Positions 44,479-53,641 of a stretch of DNA of 64,000 nucleotides are shown in pieces. The notes below the pieces were generated by a model. That model worked only from the letters and a program-made list of their open reading frames with translations. It searched no databases and had not been told where the DNA came from. The stretch spans positions 1 to 64,000 of the forward strand of contig CALKTD010000010.1 of the NCBI GenBank assembly GCA_937997345.1, written 5' to 3'. The position numbers were made by a program, and so were the translations under genes. Source of the DNA: an uncultured Atopobium sp. Lineage in GTDB: Bacteria; Actinomycetota; Coriobacteriia; Coriobacteriales; Atopobiaceae. Numbering within the stretch: the stretch's first letter is position 1; each line of letters starts with the position of its first letter.

Positions 44479-45226
44479 CACCGTTTTAGCAGTTAAGGAC
44501 CTCACTAAGGTATATCCCTCAAGTCAGAAACCCGTGCTTGATAAGATCTCGCTCTCCATCAATAAAGGCGAGGTAGTGGTAGTGTTAGGTCCTTCTGGCT
44601 GCGGTAAGTCTACGCTGCTTCGCGCTATCGTTGGCTTGGAAGACATCCAAGGGGGAGAAGTTCTTCTCCACAATCAGGTTATTTCTGGCCAGAAGAGGGA
44701 AAGCACCGCAGCTGGTATTGGAATGGTTTTTCAGAGCTATGACTTATTCCCAAACATGACGGTTTTGAAAAACGTAACCCTGGTCCCTCTGGTAGTGCAG
44801 AAGCGCTCAGAGAATGAGGTTTTGGCACAGGCAGAAGAACTGCTGCGTCGTGTGGGACTGTGGGAGAAGAAAGACTCCTACCCATCAGCTCTTTCCGGTG
44901 GTCAAAAGCAGCGCGTGGCAATTGTTCGTGCTCTTATGACTAACCCTGAAGTTCTTTTGCTGGACGAGATTACTGCAGCTCTTGACCCCGAGATGGTTCA
45001 CGAGGTTTTGCAGGTAGTTATGGAGCTAGCAGAGCAGGGAATGACCATGCTGGTGGTAACTCACGAGATGCGCTTTGCTCAAGCAGTTGCTGATCGAGTC
45101 ATCTTGATTGATCAGGGACACATCGTAGAAGAGTCGTCCGATGCACAAGAGTTTTTCTCGGCACCTAAAACAGAGAGGGCACAAGAGTTTTTGCGTACCT
45201 TTGAATTTGAACGTGTACATAAGTAA
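44471..45226 (+). CDS. Amino-acid ABC transporter ATP-binding protein
   Basis: A 251-residue polar amino-acid ATPase with Walker [10 protein letters not shown] near 42, signature [14 protein letters not shown] near 146, Walker [13 protein letters not shown] near 166 (Ile in place of the usual Pro) and H-loop [12 protein letters not shown] 44471 is inside the end of the permease gene; the frame opens 53 codons earlier, but only within permease coding sequence. Part of the importer cluster 43161-46181. Confidence 0.93.
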   Translation: MSNTVLAVKDLTKVYPSSQKPVLDKISLSINKGEVVVVLGPSGCGKSTLLRAIVGLEDIQGGEVLLHNQVISGQKRESTAAGIGMVFQSYDLFPNMTVLKNVTLVPLVVQKRSENEVLAQAEELLRRVGLWEKKDSYPSALSGGQKQRVAIVRALMTNPEVLLLDEITAALDPEMVHEVLQVVMELAEQGMTMLVVTHEMRFAQAVADRVILIDQGHIVEESSDAQEFFSAPKTERAQEFLRTFEFERVHK

Positions 45227-45284
45227 ACAACGTGTTTTTGCACGTAGATGATGTAGTAATAGATACAATTTGTTAGGATTTGAA

Positions 45285-46181
45285 ATGAACTTCTTTGAAA
45301 ATACTTCCGCTTCTCTTTCTCGCCGTGCTTTCCTTGGTGCAAGCGCACTTTCTGCTGTAGCTCTTCTGGCAGCTTGCAAGAAAAAGGATTCTGACGGAGC
45401 TCAGGGTGGATCTTCTGATACAGACTCAAAGTTTAGAACCCTTGATGACATCAAGAAGGCAGGCACGGTAAATATCGGTGTCTTCAGCGATAAAGCTCCT
45501 TTTGGTTACGTTGATGCAAACGGTAATTACGCTGGTTACGACATTGTTTTTGCAGAGCGCCTTGCAAAGGACATGGGCGTTAAGATCAACTACATTTCCA
45601 CGGATGGACAAAATCGCGTGCCTTTCTTGCAGTCAAATAAGGCAGATATTATGCTGGCAAACTTTACGGTAACTGATGACCGTAAAGAAAAGGTTGATTT
45701 CTCTCTGCCATACATGAAGATTAAGTTGGGCGTTGTTTCTCCCGCTTCTGCACCAATTACTGATGTTTCTCAGCTTGATGGAAAGAAGCTTATTGTTTCT
45801 AAGGGAACCACAGCTGAGGTTTGGTTTGCTAAGAACGCGCCTAAGGTTGAGCTGGTCAAATTTGATAGCTATGCTGATGCGTATAACGCACTGCTCGACG
45901 GCCGCGGCGATGCTTTCTCAACCGATAATACCGAGGTACTTGCATGGATTAAGTCTAACCCTGGCTTTGTTGTTGGCATCGATGATCTGGGTGACTCTGA
46001 TACCATTGCCGCTGCAGTTCATAAGGGTAACTCCTCGGTGTTGGAGTTTATCAACAACGAGATCACTGGCCCTCTTGCAGAAGAGAACTTCTTCCACAAG
46101 GCTTATGAAGAGACGCTTGCTCCAATTTATGGCGATGAAGTAGATCCGAATACCATGGTCGTCGAGGGTGGCAAACTCTAA
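45285..46181 (+). CDS. Substrate-binding lipoprotein, CjaA-like (probable cysteine binder)
   Basis: A 298-residue lipoprotein. The signal peptide has a twin-arginine run (SRRAFLG, R13-R14) and lipidated C31 in LLAAC, so Tat export of a folded lipoprotein is possible. The mature part strongly resembles Campylobacter CjaA, a cysteine-binding protein: RTLDDIKKAGTVNIGVF, PFGYVD, NKADIMLANFTVT, LPYMK, SKGTTAEVWF, FFHKAYEETL and the C-terminal VVEGGKL are shared landmarks from memory. It is the last gene of the importer operon, 58 bases after the ATPase gene. Confidence 0.85.
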   Translation: MNFFENTSASLSRRAFLGASALSAVALLAACKKKDSDGAQGGSSDTDSKFRTLDDIKKAGTVNIGVFSDKAPFGYVDANGNYAGYDIVFAERLAKDMGVKINYISTDGQNRVPFLQSNKADIMLANFTVTDDRKEKVDFSLPYMKIKLGVVSPASAPITDVSQLDGKKLIVSKGTTAEVWFAKNAPKVELVKFDSYADAYNALLDGRGDAFSTDNTEVLAWIKSNPGFVVGIDDLGDSDTIAAAVHKGNSSVLEFINNEITGPLAEENFFHKAYEETLAPIYGDEVDPNTMVVEGGKL

Positions 46182-46235
46182 GTTTTAGACGCTGAGTCGT
46201 CTTTAATAGCTCAAATACACTCATTTCGCGAGAAG

Positions 46236-46258
46236 CCTTGCAGTTTGTAAGGTCTTTT
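46236..46258 (+). terminator. Weak terminator after the CjaA-like gene
   Basis: A 7-bp stem CCTTGCA / TGTAAGG with one wobble pair and a 3-base loop, followed by TCTTTT, 55 bases past the stop codon. Confidence 0.5.
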
Positions 46259-46367
46259 CGCATTTGTAGCTAAATTGTTAATTTGTACAGTACTTTTTAA
46301 AAATAATTCTTTGTGCTGATAAAGTAGGTCAACTATTTTTTGACCAACTAGGGCAAAGGAGCTGATA

Positions 46368-47363
46368 ATGGCAGCTGAACAGCAAAAGACAACTCGTAAG
46401 ATTGGCGTCCCCAGGTTCCCCGGCGATATTATGCTTTATCCACTTTCTGTGGGCCTACTACTCCACTCTTTTTTCCCTCAGGTTCTAGAAATTGGTAGTT
46501 TTACTACAGCTGTTGCTAAGGGTGCTCCTGCAATTGTTGGCATTGTTTTGCTGTTTGTGGGTGCTTCTATTGATCTTAAAACAGTTCCCAAGGTTCTGAA
46601 AACTGGTCTGACCATTCTTATTCCTAAACTTGCCATTGCTATTGCCTTTGGTCTATTTGTTGCTAAATTTATGGACGATAATTTCTTTGGTCTTAATGCA
46701 CTTTCTATCATTGGTGGCATTACTTTCTGTAACGTTGCTCTGTACATTGGTATTACTGCTGAGTATGGAACTCCTGATGAGCAGGGTGCGGCTGCAGTTT
46801 TATCTCTTGTTGCTGGTCCTGCAGTTACCATGATTGCTCTAGGCGCAGCGGGTGTTGCAGCAATATCTCCTACCGCACTTATTGGTACGCTACTTCCTCT
46901 GGTTCTTGGCGTTGTTCTTGGTAACCTCAGCCCTTTTATCAGGGGACTTTTGGTTCCTGGCATTAACCCTTGTATTGCCGTTGTTGGCTTTGCTCTTGGT
47001 TGTGGCATGAGTGTTGAGAATCTTATTACTGGTGGTCCATCAGGCATTCTCTTAGCAGTTCTCTGTATTATCACGGGTATCCTTACTATGCTTGTTGAGC
47101 GTCTTCTTGGTGGTTCTGGTAAGGCAAGCCTTGCTAGCGCGACTATTGCAGGAACCGCAACAACCACACCTGCTGCAGTTGCTGCCGTTGATCCAACGTA
47201 TACAGCTCAGGTTGTTGCAAATGCAAATGCTCAGCTTGCGGCGGCAGTAGTTATTACTGCACTTGTAGCTCCTGCGTTTACTGGTTGGCTTGATAAGAAG
47301 TTGGCAAAGAAAAATGATGACGCCGAGGTGCAGACTTCAGAAAAAGTACCTGCTACTGAGTAG
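46368..47363 (+). CDS. kdgT: 2-keto-3-deoxygluconate permease (KdgT family)
   Basis: A 331-residue transporter with about ten membrane segments. The start motif KIGVPRFPGDIMLYPLSVG and the C-terminal TAGTATTTPAAVAAVDPTY-like stretch (GTATTTPAAVAAVDP) are typical of KdgT, a proton symporter for 2-keto-3-deoxygluconate released from pectin or glucuronate breakdown. No KDG kinase or aldolase gene is near, so the substrate is by family only. AAAGGAG precedes the ATG; a strong terminator follows. Confidence 0.88.
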   Translation: MAAEQQKTTRKIGVPRFPGDIMLYPLSVGLLLHSFFPQVLEIGSFTTAVAKGAPAIVGIVLLFVGASIDLKTVPKVLKTGLTILIPKLAIAIAFGLFVAKFMDDNFFGLNALSIIGGITFCNVALYIGITAEYGTPDEQGAAAVLSLVAGPAVTMIALGAAGVAAISPTALIGTLLPLVLGVVLGNLSPFIRGLLVPGINPCIAVVGFALGCGMSVENLITGGPSGILLAVLCIITGILTMLVERLLGGSGKASLASATIAGTATTTPAAVAAVDPTYTAQVVANANAQLAAAVVITALVAPAFTGWLDKKLAKKNDDAEVQTSEKVPATE

Positions 47364-47391
47364 TTAAGTAAGCTTCATATAATGCATATGA

Positions 47392-47425
47392 AAAACCCTC
47401 TTCTGTGCAGGCAGAAGAGGGTTTT
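47392..47425. terminator. Strong bidirectional terminator after kdgT
   Basis: A perfect 14-bp stem AAAACCCTCTTCTG / CAGAAGAGGGTTTT with a 6-base loop. It sits between kdgT and the convergent gene at 47435 and can serve both. Confidence 0.92.
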
Positions 47426-47434
47426 ATTCACCGG

Positions 47435-47716
47435 TTAAAGAAAATAAATGATGTGGCTTATCTCAAATATAAGCGCAAGTATGAGGGAAACTAAGAACAA
47501 AATTCTTACCCATTTTTTGATACCGCTTTTAAAAAAGACATAAAAATCGATAACCTCAAGCAGAATTGATGTCACAAAAAACAGCAATGGTGGAATAAAT
47601 CCTTGTTTCCACAGTAGCCGCATTCCCTGATAAGTCAGAAAACTGACCAATATTACAATACGAACTGTTTTTCTAGAAAACTGTTCTGAAAAATTAAAAA
47701 TCTTATCGTTAAACAT
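47435..47716 (-). CDS. Small membrane protein of unknown function, 93 aa
   Basis: A 93-residue hydrophobic protein with about three membrane segments (roughly residues 18-34, 40-60 and 68-92). I do not recognise it. AAGGAGG lies eight bases before the ATG and a strong terminator follows, so it is probably real. It is AT-rich compared with its neighbours and could be a recent arrival. Nothing nearby points to a function. Confidence 0.65.
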   Translation of the reverse strand: MFNDKIFNFSEQFSRKTVRIVILVSFLTYQGMRLLWKQGFIPPLLFFVTSILLEVIDFYVFFKSGIKKWVRILFLVSLILALIFEISHIIYFL

Positions 47717-47834
47717 ATCTGTTGCCTCCTTTTGGACAACAAGAGTAGTTCATTTGATGCTAAAAATTATAATACTGTTTAATTAATCTCGTAGTATATA
47801 ACTATAGTAATTTAACTTGTGATTGGAGGTGCCT

Positions 47835-48923
47835 ATGGAAGTGGGAGAGTGGAGCATTAGTTCTCCAGCATCCAAGTTTTTACTTGGTGCACCATGGTCA
47901 GAGAAACTTGTTCACGGATGGGTTCATCCGCTGCGTATTTCTCCCAATCAGCTTAGAGTCATTGGCTCTTGTTCTTCTTGGCACCCTGGTCTTTTTAAAC
48001 AGATGGCTGCTTGTACTTCAAATATTTTAGTTTCCTTTACCACGGACAGCTTAGAAGTGGTACTTGATTTAAAAATTGATGAACTTCCTACGGGTACCGC
48101 CTCTGTTTTACAGTTACTTAAAACAACGTATTTGAAAAAGCTTAGTTCCGTATTTGTAACGGTTGACGGTAAACCTTACAAGAACTTTTCACTTGATGAT
48201 GCAGGTGAGCATACACTTTCTATGCACCTAGAAACAGAAACCTCCGAAGATAATCTTGCTAGACTTCCAGGTTTTAACGACACGCATCACGTTTGTGTTT
48301 ACTTGCCTTGTTTACAGAGTGCTTCCGTTAAAAATCTCCGTGGCAACGGCACGTTTTTCTCGCCCGATGAGCCTAAGAAGAAGCTGGTGGTGTTTGGCGA
48401 TTCCATTGCGCAGGGTTTTGTTGTGGAGCGACCAGATAAAACTTGGCCGCGCAGCCTTGCTAAACGCATGAAGCTTGATGTAGTTAACCAGGGAATTGGT
48501 GGACAAGTTTATCAGCCTGGCTCGTATACGTTCATTGAGGATGCTTCTTTAGTTGTTGTTGCACTAGGAGCAAATTATCGATACGAGAAATGCTCAAAAT
48601 CACAGGTAACATACGACATTCAAAATTCGCTCTGGCAAATTTCTCAGATGTATGCGGATACGCGTGTGGTTGTTTTGACGTCTACTCCTTATTTTGAGGA
48701 CGCGTATCCCACGCACCCTTATTCTTGTTATGCTGAGGTTCCTCAAATAATTGAAGAAGTTGCTGGTAAGTTTGGTTTGCAGTGCATCTCTGGAGAAAAA
48801 CTGTTGCCGCAGGAGAAGAAATATTTTGCTGACGATGTGCATCCAAATTCAAAGGGAGCCGCACTGTTGGCAAAAAATCTGTTTGAAGCCTTAAAACAAC
48901 CAACTCAAGATAGTCTTTTTTAG
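47835..48923 (+). CDS. SGNH/GDSL-family hydrolase
   Basis: A 362-residue protein with an N-terminal beta-rich domain of about 175 residues and a C-terminal SGNH hydrolase domain. Block I VVFGDSIAQG near residue 182 holds the catalytic serine, VVALGANY near 230 matches block III, and DDVHPNSKGA near 335 holds the Asp-x-x-His pair. Such enzymes remove acyl groups from sugars, lipids or peptides. There is no signal peptide, so a cytosolic esterase is likely. ATG 47835 lies six bases after GGAGGT. Confidence 0.85.
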   Translation: MEVGEWSISSPASKFLLGAPWSEKLVHGWVHPLRISPNQLRVIGSCSSWHPGLFKQMAACTSNILVSFTTDSLEVVLDLKIDELPTGTASVLQLLKTTYLKKLSSVFVTVDGKPYKNFSLDDAGEHTLSMHLETETSEDNLARLPGFNDTHHVCVYLPCLQSASVKNLRGNGTFFSPDEPKKKLVVFGDSIAQGFVVERPDKTWPRSLAKRMKLDVVNQGIGGQVYQPGSYTFIEDASLVVVALGANYRYEKCSKSQVTYDIQNSLWQISQMYADTRVVVLTSTPYFEDAYPTHPYSCYAEVPQIIEEVAGKFGLQCISGEKLLPQEKKYFADDVHPNSKGAALLAKNLFEALKQPTQDSLF

Positions 48924-48961
48924 ACGTCAAGTCTCCCTAGAAGCTCTCTTAAAATTCAACA

Positions 48962-48991
48962 CGAGTTTTTGTCCGGTGAAACTTCTACACT
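48962..48991 (+). promoter_or_regulatory. Shared promoter-like motif upstream of dgt
   Basis: CGAGTTTTTGTCCGGT (48962-48977), then 8 bases, then TACACT (48986-48991), matching the arrangement before htrA at 32114 with one base changed in the 16-base part. It ends 31 bases before the dgt start. Confidence 0.45.
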
Positions 48992-49021
48992 AGAGGTGAA
49001 AAACATCTAGAGAGGATACAC

Positions 49022-50263
49022 ATGAATATTACTAATCCTTATGCACCTCATTTGACCGGGCAACTTACAGAAGAAACTCAAGCCCTTGTAGCTGAGCAAA
49101 TTGCTAAGGGCACCTTAAGTCCTTACGCATGCAAAAATGAAGATATCATTCGCCGAGATACCACCCATGATCAGGCATCTCTTTTGCGTCCGGCTTTCAT
49201 GCGAGATGTCGAGAAGATCATGCATACTCCTGCATATAACAGACTAAACGGCAAAACACAGGTCTTCTCGTTTCGTTCGCATGATGACATTACGCGCCGC
49301 GGTCTTCATGAGCAGCTTGTTTGTAGGGTTGCTAAAGATATTGGACGTGCCCTTGGCCTCAACCTTGATTTGATCGAGGCAATTGCTCTTGGTCATGACG
49401 TGGGACATACTCCTTTTGGTCATGCAGGGGAGTATTTCCTCAATGATATTTATCACGAGCAAACGGGACGTTGGTTTTTCCACAACGTACAGAGCGTGCG
49501 CGTGCTTGACGGCCTCTATGCAAGAAACCTCTCTTTACAGACGCTTGACGGAGTAATTTGCCATAACGGTGAGTTTGAACAGCAGATACTTCAAATGAGT
49601 GATCTTTCAACTTTTGATGAGTTTGATAAGGTGGTAGAAGATTGCTGGGAAAGAGGTCCTCAGGCTATTGCACACCTGCGTCCTATGACGCTTGAAGGTT
49701 GCGTCATGCGCATCTCTGACATTATTGCGTATGTTGGAAAAGACAGACAGGATGCGCTTCGTGCAGGCGCTGCTACAGAAGAAACATTTGATGATGGTCT
49801 TGGCGGCGCCTATAACGCATGGGCCACTTCTGCTTTTGTTGCAGATATTGTTCAGAACAGCTTTGGTAAGCCTCAGATTTCTCTTTCTGAAGACGCCTTT
49901 AAAGAGATGAAACGAGCAAAGCGCGAGAATTACCAGAAGATTTATGGTGCATCAGAAGCCAATGGTGATTTCTCTGAAGACATTAAGCGCCTGTTTGAGA
50001 AATTGTATGAGTACGAATTATCTTCGCTTAAATCTGGCGATCAGAGCCTTGCAATCTTTAAGCATCATATTGAGCCGGTGAGTAGGCACCTTTCTAGGTA
50101 CGGCCATACGTATGACTGGAAGAGTGACGTGCATCGTACTGTTGTTGATTTTATTTCCGCAATGACCGATGACTACTTTGTGGCTACCTGTGAAGCACTT
50201 TTTCCAGAAGCTCAGGAGCTCTTTCCAAAGAGAAGCTACTTTGCAGAAGGGGTACGTGCGTAA
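49022..50263 (+). CDS. dgt: dGTPase / deoxynucleoside triphosphate triphosphohydrolase
   Basis: A 413-residue HD-domain enzyme that cleaves dNTPs to deoxynucleosides and triphosphate. The first metal His lies in RRGLHEQLV near residue 98, and the HD pair in IALGHDVGHTPFGHAGE near 120. It resembles the Dgt group with a C-terminal helical extension. Such enzymes adjust dNTP pools and can limit phages. GAGAGGA precedes the ATG; rarA follows about 100 bases later under a likely separate promoter. Confidence 0.9.
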   Translation: MNITNPYAPHLTGQLTEETQALVAEQIAKGTLSPYACKNEDIIRRDTTHDQASLLRPAFMRDVEKIMHTPAYNRLNGKTQVFSFRSHDDITRRGLHEQLVCRVAKDIGRALGLNLDLIEAIALGHDVGHTPFGHAGEYFLNDIYHEQTGRWFFHNVQSVRVLDGLYARNLSLQTLDGVICHNGEFEQQILQMSDLSTFDEFDKVVEDCWERGPQAIAHLRPMTLEGCVMRISDIIAYVGKDRQDALRAGAATEETFDDGLGGAYNAWATSAFVADIVQNSFGKPQISLSEDAFKEMKRAKRENYQKIYGASEANGDFSEDIKRLFEKLYEYELSSLKSGDQSLAIFKHHIEPVSRHLSRYGHTYDWKSDVHRTVVDFISAMTDDYFVATCEALFPEAQELFPKRSYFAEGVRA

Positions 50264-50369
50264 GACTAGTGTTTCGGCTAAAGTGCAATAGTTGGGTCAC
50301 TTAAAGAGCATTTGTGTTGAGCAGGTTTCTCGCCAAGCTTTTATGTTTGAGACGGGGTAAAATAGCTGC

Positions 50370-51701
50370 ATGGATACTTTATTTTCTGGCATGGAACGTG
50401 CCGCTAAAAAAGCTAATGCACCACTTGCTGCTCGCATGCGTCCTACCACGCTTGATGGATATGTTGGTCAAGAAGATGCGGTTGGTCAGGGCTCCTGGCT
50501 GCGTAAAGCTATTGAGCACGATACGCTCTCGTCCGTCTTGCTGTATGGTCCAGCTGGCACTGGTAAGACCACGCTTGCACGCATTATTGCACATACAACA
50601 CACTCAGAATTTGTAGAAGTATCTGCAATTACGGGCACTGTTAAAGATCTTCGCAGAGAGATTGAGGCAGCAGAATCAAGGCTTTTAACAGCAGGTAGAA
50701 GAACTATTCTGTTTATTGATGAGATTCATCGTTTTACGCGCTCTCAGCAAGATGCCTTGCTTCATGCAGTAGAAGACAGAATAGTTGTACTTATTGGCGC
50801 TACTACAGAAAATCCTTACTTTGAGGTTAACAGCGCCCTGATTTCTCGCTCTCGTGTAGTGGAGCTGCATGCATTGTCAGATGAGGCAATCGATGAGCTC
50901 ATTCAGCGAGCACTTGAGTCAGAAGATGGTCTAGCAAGCGCATTTGTTCTGGATGAAGATGCTCGCAAAGAGATTGTGACGCTTGCAGGCGGAGATGGTC
51001 GCGCAGCCCTAACTTCTCTTGAGCTTGCTTCTCAGATGGTTGATGTTCCAGAATCTGCTGATAGTAAGGCATCTGAGCCGCTTGTTATTACCAAGCAAAA
51101 CGTTCTTGAGGCAAATCCTCGTCGCGGACTTCCCTACGATAAAGCAGGAGATATGCACTATGACATTATCTCTGCGTTTATTAAGTCCATGCGTGGCTCA
51201 GACCCAGATGCCGCACTCTATTGGCTTGCGCGCATGATTGATGCAGGTGAAGATCCTAAATTTATTGCGCGACGCATTATGATTTTGGCCTCAGAAGATA
51301 TTGGTAACGCAGATCCACAGGCGCTGCTCATTGCACATGCAGCATTTAGGTCAGCCGAGGTCATTGGATACCCTGAGTGTAGAATTAACCTTGCGCAAGC
51401 AGTTATTTATATGGCGCTTGCTCCAAAATCTAATGCTGCAGAAGCAGGTATTGATGCCGCCCTTCATGAGGTTAGAACAGGTCCAAGGCGAGAAGTTCCA
51501 AGTTACTTAAGAGACCGTACGCGTCCTGGTTCTGAAGAGTATGGCAATTACCTCTATCCTCACAATTATCCTGGGGGATGGATTGAACAGCGTTATCTTC
51601 CAGAAGGACTTGAACGTGGTGCGTTCTTCTCGCCATCTCCAAGAGGTTGGGAAGCGTGGAGAATTGCAGCTACAGAGCGTGATCGTCACGAGAAAGCTTA
51701 G
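50370..51701 (+). CDS. rarA: Replication-associated recombination protein RarA (MgsA)
   Basis: A 443-residue AAA+ ATPase acting at stalled replication forks. RMRPTTLDGYVGQ near residue 24, Walker A GPAGTGKTT near 57, Walker B ILFIDEIHRF near 113 and sensor GATTENPYFEVN near 140 are conserved, as is the C-terminal GSDPDAALYWLARMI near 275. Length and domain order fit the family. Two TTCTCGCC-type octamers lie within it (51487, 51627) and one upstream (50327). Confidence 0.94.
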   Translation: MDTLFSGMERAAKKANAPLAARMRPTTLDGYVGQEDAVGQGSWLRKAIEHDTLSSVLLYGPAGTGKTTLARIIAHTTHSEFVEVSAITGTVKDLRREIEAAESRLLTAGRRTILFIDEIHRFTRSQQDALLHAVEDRIVVLIGATTENPYFEVNSALISRSRVVELHALSDEAIDELIQRALESEDGLASAFVLDEDARKEIVTLAGGDGRAALTSLELASQMVDVPESADSKASEPLVITKQNVLEANPRRGLPYDKAGDMHYDIISAFIKSMRGSDPDAALYWLARMIDAGEDPKFIARRIMILASEDIGNADPQALLIAHAAFRSAEVIGYPECRINLAQAVIYMALAPKSNAAEAGIDAALHEVRTGPRREVPSYLRDRTRPGSEEYGNYLYPHNYPGGWIEQRYLPEGLERGAFFSPSPRGWEAWRIAATERDRHEKA

Positions 51702-51792
51702 GATTTTGAATTACCTAAGTGGGAGCATCAAGAGGACGCTCCTCGGGTAGAATAGAAAGAACTGTAACCGTTAGCTTTGAGGGATGGCATAG

Positions 51793-52404
51793 ATGGATTA
51801 CCTACAGATTGCCCTTGTAGTCTTAGCCGTAGCTGGTGTTTGGGCCATTGTCGAGGTTGCTCTGACCCTAAGAACAACAAGAAAGTCAATTACTGAGATT
51901 ACACTCTCAGCTAACAACACTATTGAGCAGATTCAACCTGTTATTTCAAAGATTGATGGCATGGTTGATGAGCTTGATCCAACTATTAAGCAGCTACCTG
52001 CACTTATGCAGAAGGTTGATGAGGCTGCAGAGAATGCTAATACCTCTCTTGAGAGCCTCAATGTGGTTCTTGGTGATGTAGCAACCGTTTCCGGTGCTGC
52101 ATCTGCAGTAACTGCAACAGTCAGTAAGGCTGCAAGCGATGCGGTAACAGGCGTTGTTGAGTCTGTTTCAAAGCTAGGAACTGGTCTTGGCGGATCTTTG
52201 AATCCTTCCAAGCTTGCTGAGGTAGCTCAGGCTCACCTGAGCGGTGCGACTGCTTCCGCACAACAGAGTGCACAGCGTGCTCAAGAGTATCTTGAGGAAC
52301 TTCCTCTGCTTTCTCAGGACAAGACAAAGCATTCTAAACCAGCTCGCACTGAGCAGTTCTATATTGAGTACGGTTCTGAGTCTTCTCAGAAGTCTGAGGA
52401 GTAG
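51793..52404 (+). CDS. Membrane-anchored coiled-coil protein (DUF948-like)
   Basis: A 203-residue protein: an N-terminal membrane helix (about residues 4-24) and a long helical, Ala/Val/Ser-rich region likely to form a coiled coil, then a polar Ser/Glu-rich tail. The pattern resembles DUF948/YtxG-like general stress proteins of Gram-positive bacteria. It precedes an RsbW-like protein and a sigma factor by 6 bases, so a stress-related operon is plausible. The exact function is unknown. GAGGG precedes the ATG. Confidence 0.7.
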   Translation: MDYLQIALVVLAVAGVWAIVEVALTLRTTRKSITEITLSANNTIEQIQPVISKIDGMVDELDPTIKQLPALMQKVDEAAENANTSLESLNVVLGDVATVSGAASAVTATVSKAASDAVTGVVESVSKLGTGLGGSLNPSKLAEVAQAHLSGATASAQQSAQRAQEYLEELPLLSQDKTKHSKPARTEQFYIEYGSESSQKSEE

Positions 52405-52410
52405 ATTGTA

Positions 52411-52794
52411 ATGGCACAAAAAATTGTTGAACTTTCCGCTCCTGCAGATCCAACATTTGCTCGTTCAGTCAGAATGATGGCTGCTAATCTTGCTGTTTTG
52501 TGCAAGATGAACGTTGATGAGCTTGAAGATGTCAAAATGGCCGCAGAAGAAGGATTTGTCTTTGCTTGTGGCACTCAGAAAGACTCTGTAGATATTACGT
52601 TTACCCTCGAAGACAATACTATGGCTATTGATTTTGACTTGGGTGATGAGGATCCAGTTGAGTCTGAGGAAGATAATTCTCAGCCACTAGAGCTTGTAGA
52701 ACTATTGCTCTCCGCTATTTGTGATGAGTTTGCGCTTAGCGATGACGGTTATACGCTTCATCTTGTAAAGATTTCTGGCGGTGCACATGCCTAA
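52411..52794 (+). CDS. RsbW-like ATP-binding protein (candidate anti-sigma factor)
   Basis: A 127-residue protein of GHKL/HATPase type, as in RsbW and SpoIIAB anti-sigma kinases. The N-terminal strand and helix and the run VDELEDVKMAAEEG match the N-box helix, but the Asn that binds magnesium (as in EAVTNA) is replaced by Phe in EEGFVFACG. Kinase activity may therefore be lost, while sigma binding could remain. It overlaps the sigma gene by 8 bases, the usual anti-sigma/sigma arrangement. A Glu/Asp-rich stretch lies near residue 75. Confidence 0.72.
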   Translation: MAQKIVELSAPADPTFARSVRMMAANLAVLCKMNVDELEDVKMAAEEGFVFACGTQKDSVDITFTLEDNTMAIDFDLGDEDPVESEEDNSQPLELVELLLSAICDEFALSDDGYTLHLVKISGGAHA

Positions 52795-53641
52795 ACCTGA
52801 AGCTAACGAGGCAGTACAGGCATCTGCAGAAGAGCAGAAAGCCGCAAGAAGAGCTGCTCGCCGTGCTTCTAAAGGTGCCCCGGCCTGGGATAAAGATAGA
52901 ACACGAAAGCTCTTTGCCCAATATAAAGAAACAAAAGACCCTGAGGTAAGAGACCAGCTTATTGTGAGTCACTTAAACCTCGTGCGTTTTTTGGCTTCCA
53001 AGTTTAAAAACCGTGGAGAACCCCTTGATGATTTGATTCAGGTGGGAACCATTGGACTTATCAAGGCAATTGATAGGTTTGAGCCTGATCGTGGTCTTGA
53101 ATTTACAACATATGCAACGCCAACCATCATGGGAGAAATCAAGCGTCACTTCCGCGATAAAGGCTGGTCAGTACGTGTCCCTCGTCGTTTGCAGGAGCTT
53201 TCGTCCAAGATTAATCAGGTCACTGATGATTTGACTAAAGAGCTGCAAAGAAGCCCTTCAATTGAAGAGATCGCCCAGCGCCTTGATACTAACGTTGAAG
53301 AGGTTCTTGAGGCTATGGAGTCTTCTAGCGCTTATAGCTCTGTTCCTCTTGAGGGAGGCGGCTCTGGTGCTGATGGCGACGAGACTCCTTCAATCATTGA
53401 TCAGTATGTGACTGAAGATGAGGATCTTGCTGGTTCTGATGACCGCATTGTTCTTGAAGAGGCCATTAGAGACTTCTCGCCACGAGAGCAAGAGATTATT
53501 CGTATGCGTTTTGTTGAAGGTCTTACTCAGGTAGAGATTGCGGAGAAACTTAATATCTCTCAGGTACAGGTTTCAAGGCTGCTTCGTCGCACCTTAAAGC
53601 GTATCCAAGAAAAGATTGACCCAGAAAGCGTGAACCGTTAA
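52787..53641 (+). CDS. Alternative sigma factor, SigB/SigF type
   Basis: A 284-residue sigma-70 family factor. Region 2 is clear (LIVSHLNLVRFLASKF, then DDLIQVGTIGLIKAIDRFEP), region 3 follows around residues 120-180, and region 4 ends with LTQVEIAEKLNISQVQVSRL. It lacks region 1.1, as in SigB/SigF/SpoIIAC. Its likely anti-sigma factor is encoded just upstream with an 8-base overlap; no anti-anti-sigma gene is present. ATG 52787 is chosen; GTG 52781 is an alternative. A Lys/Arg/Ala-rich N-terminal extension precedes region 2. Confidence 0.9.
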   Translation: MPKPEANEAVQASAEEQKAARRAARRASKGAPAWDKDRTRKLFAQYKETKDPEVRDQLIVSHLNLVRFLASKFKNRGEPLDDLIQVGTIGLIKAIDRFEPDRGLEFTTYATPTIMGEIKRHFRDKGWSVRVPRRLQELSSKINQVTDDLTKELQRSPSIEEIAQRLDTNVEEVLEAMESSSAYSSVPLEGGGSGADGDETPSIIDQYVTEDEDLAGSDDRIVLEEAIRDFSPREQEIIRMRFVEGLTQVEIAEKLNISQVQVSRLLRRTLKRIQEKIDPESVNR

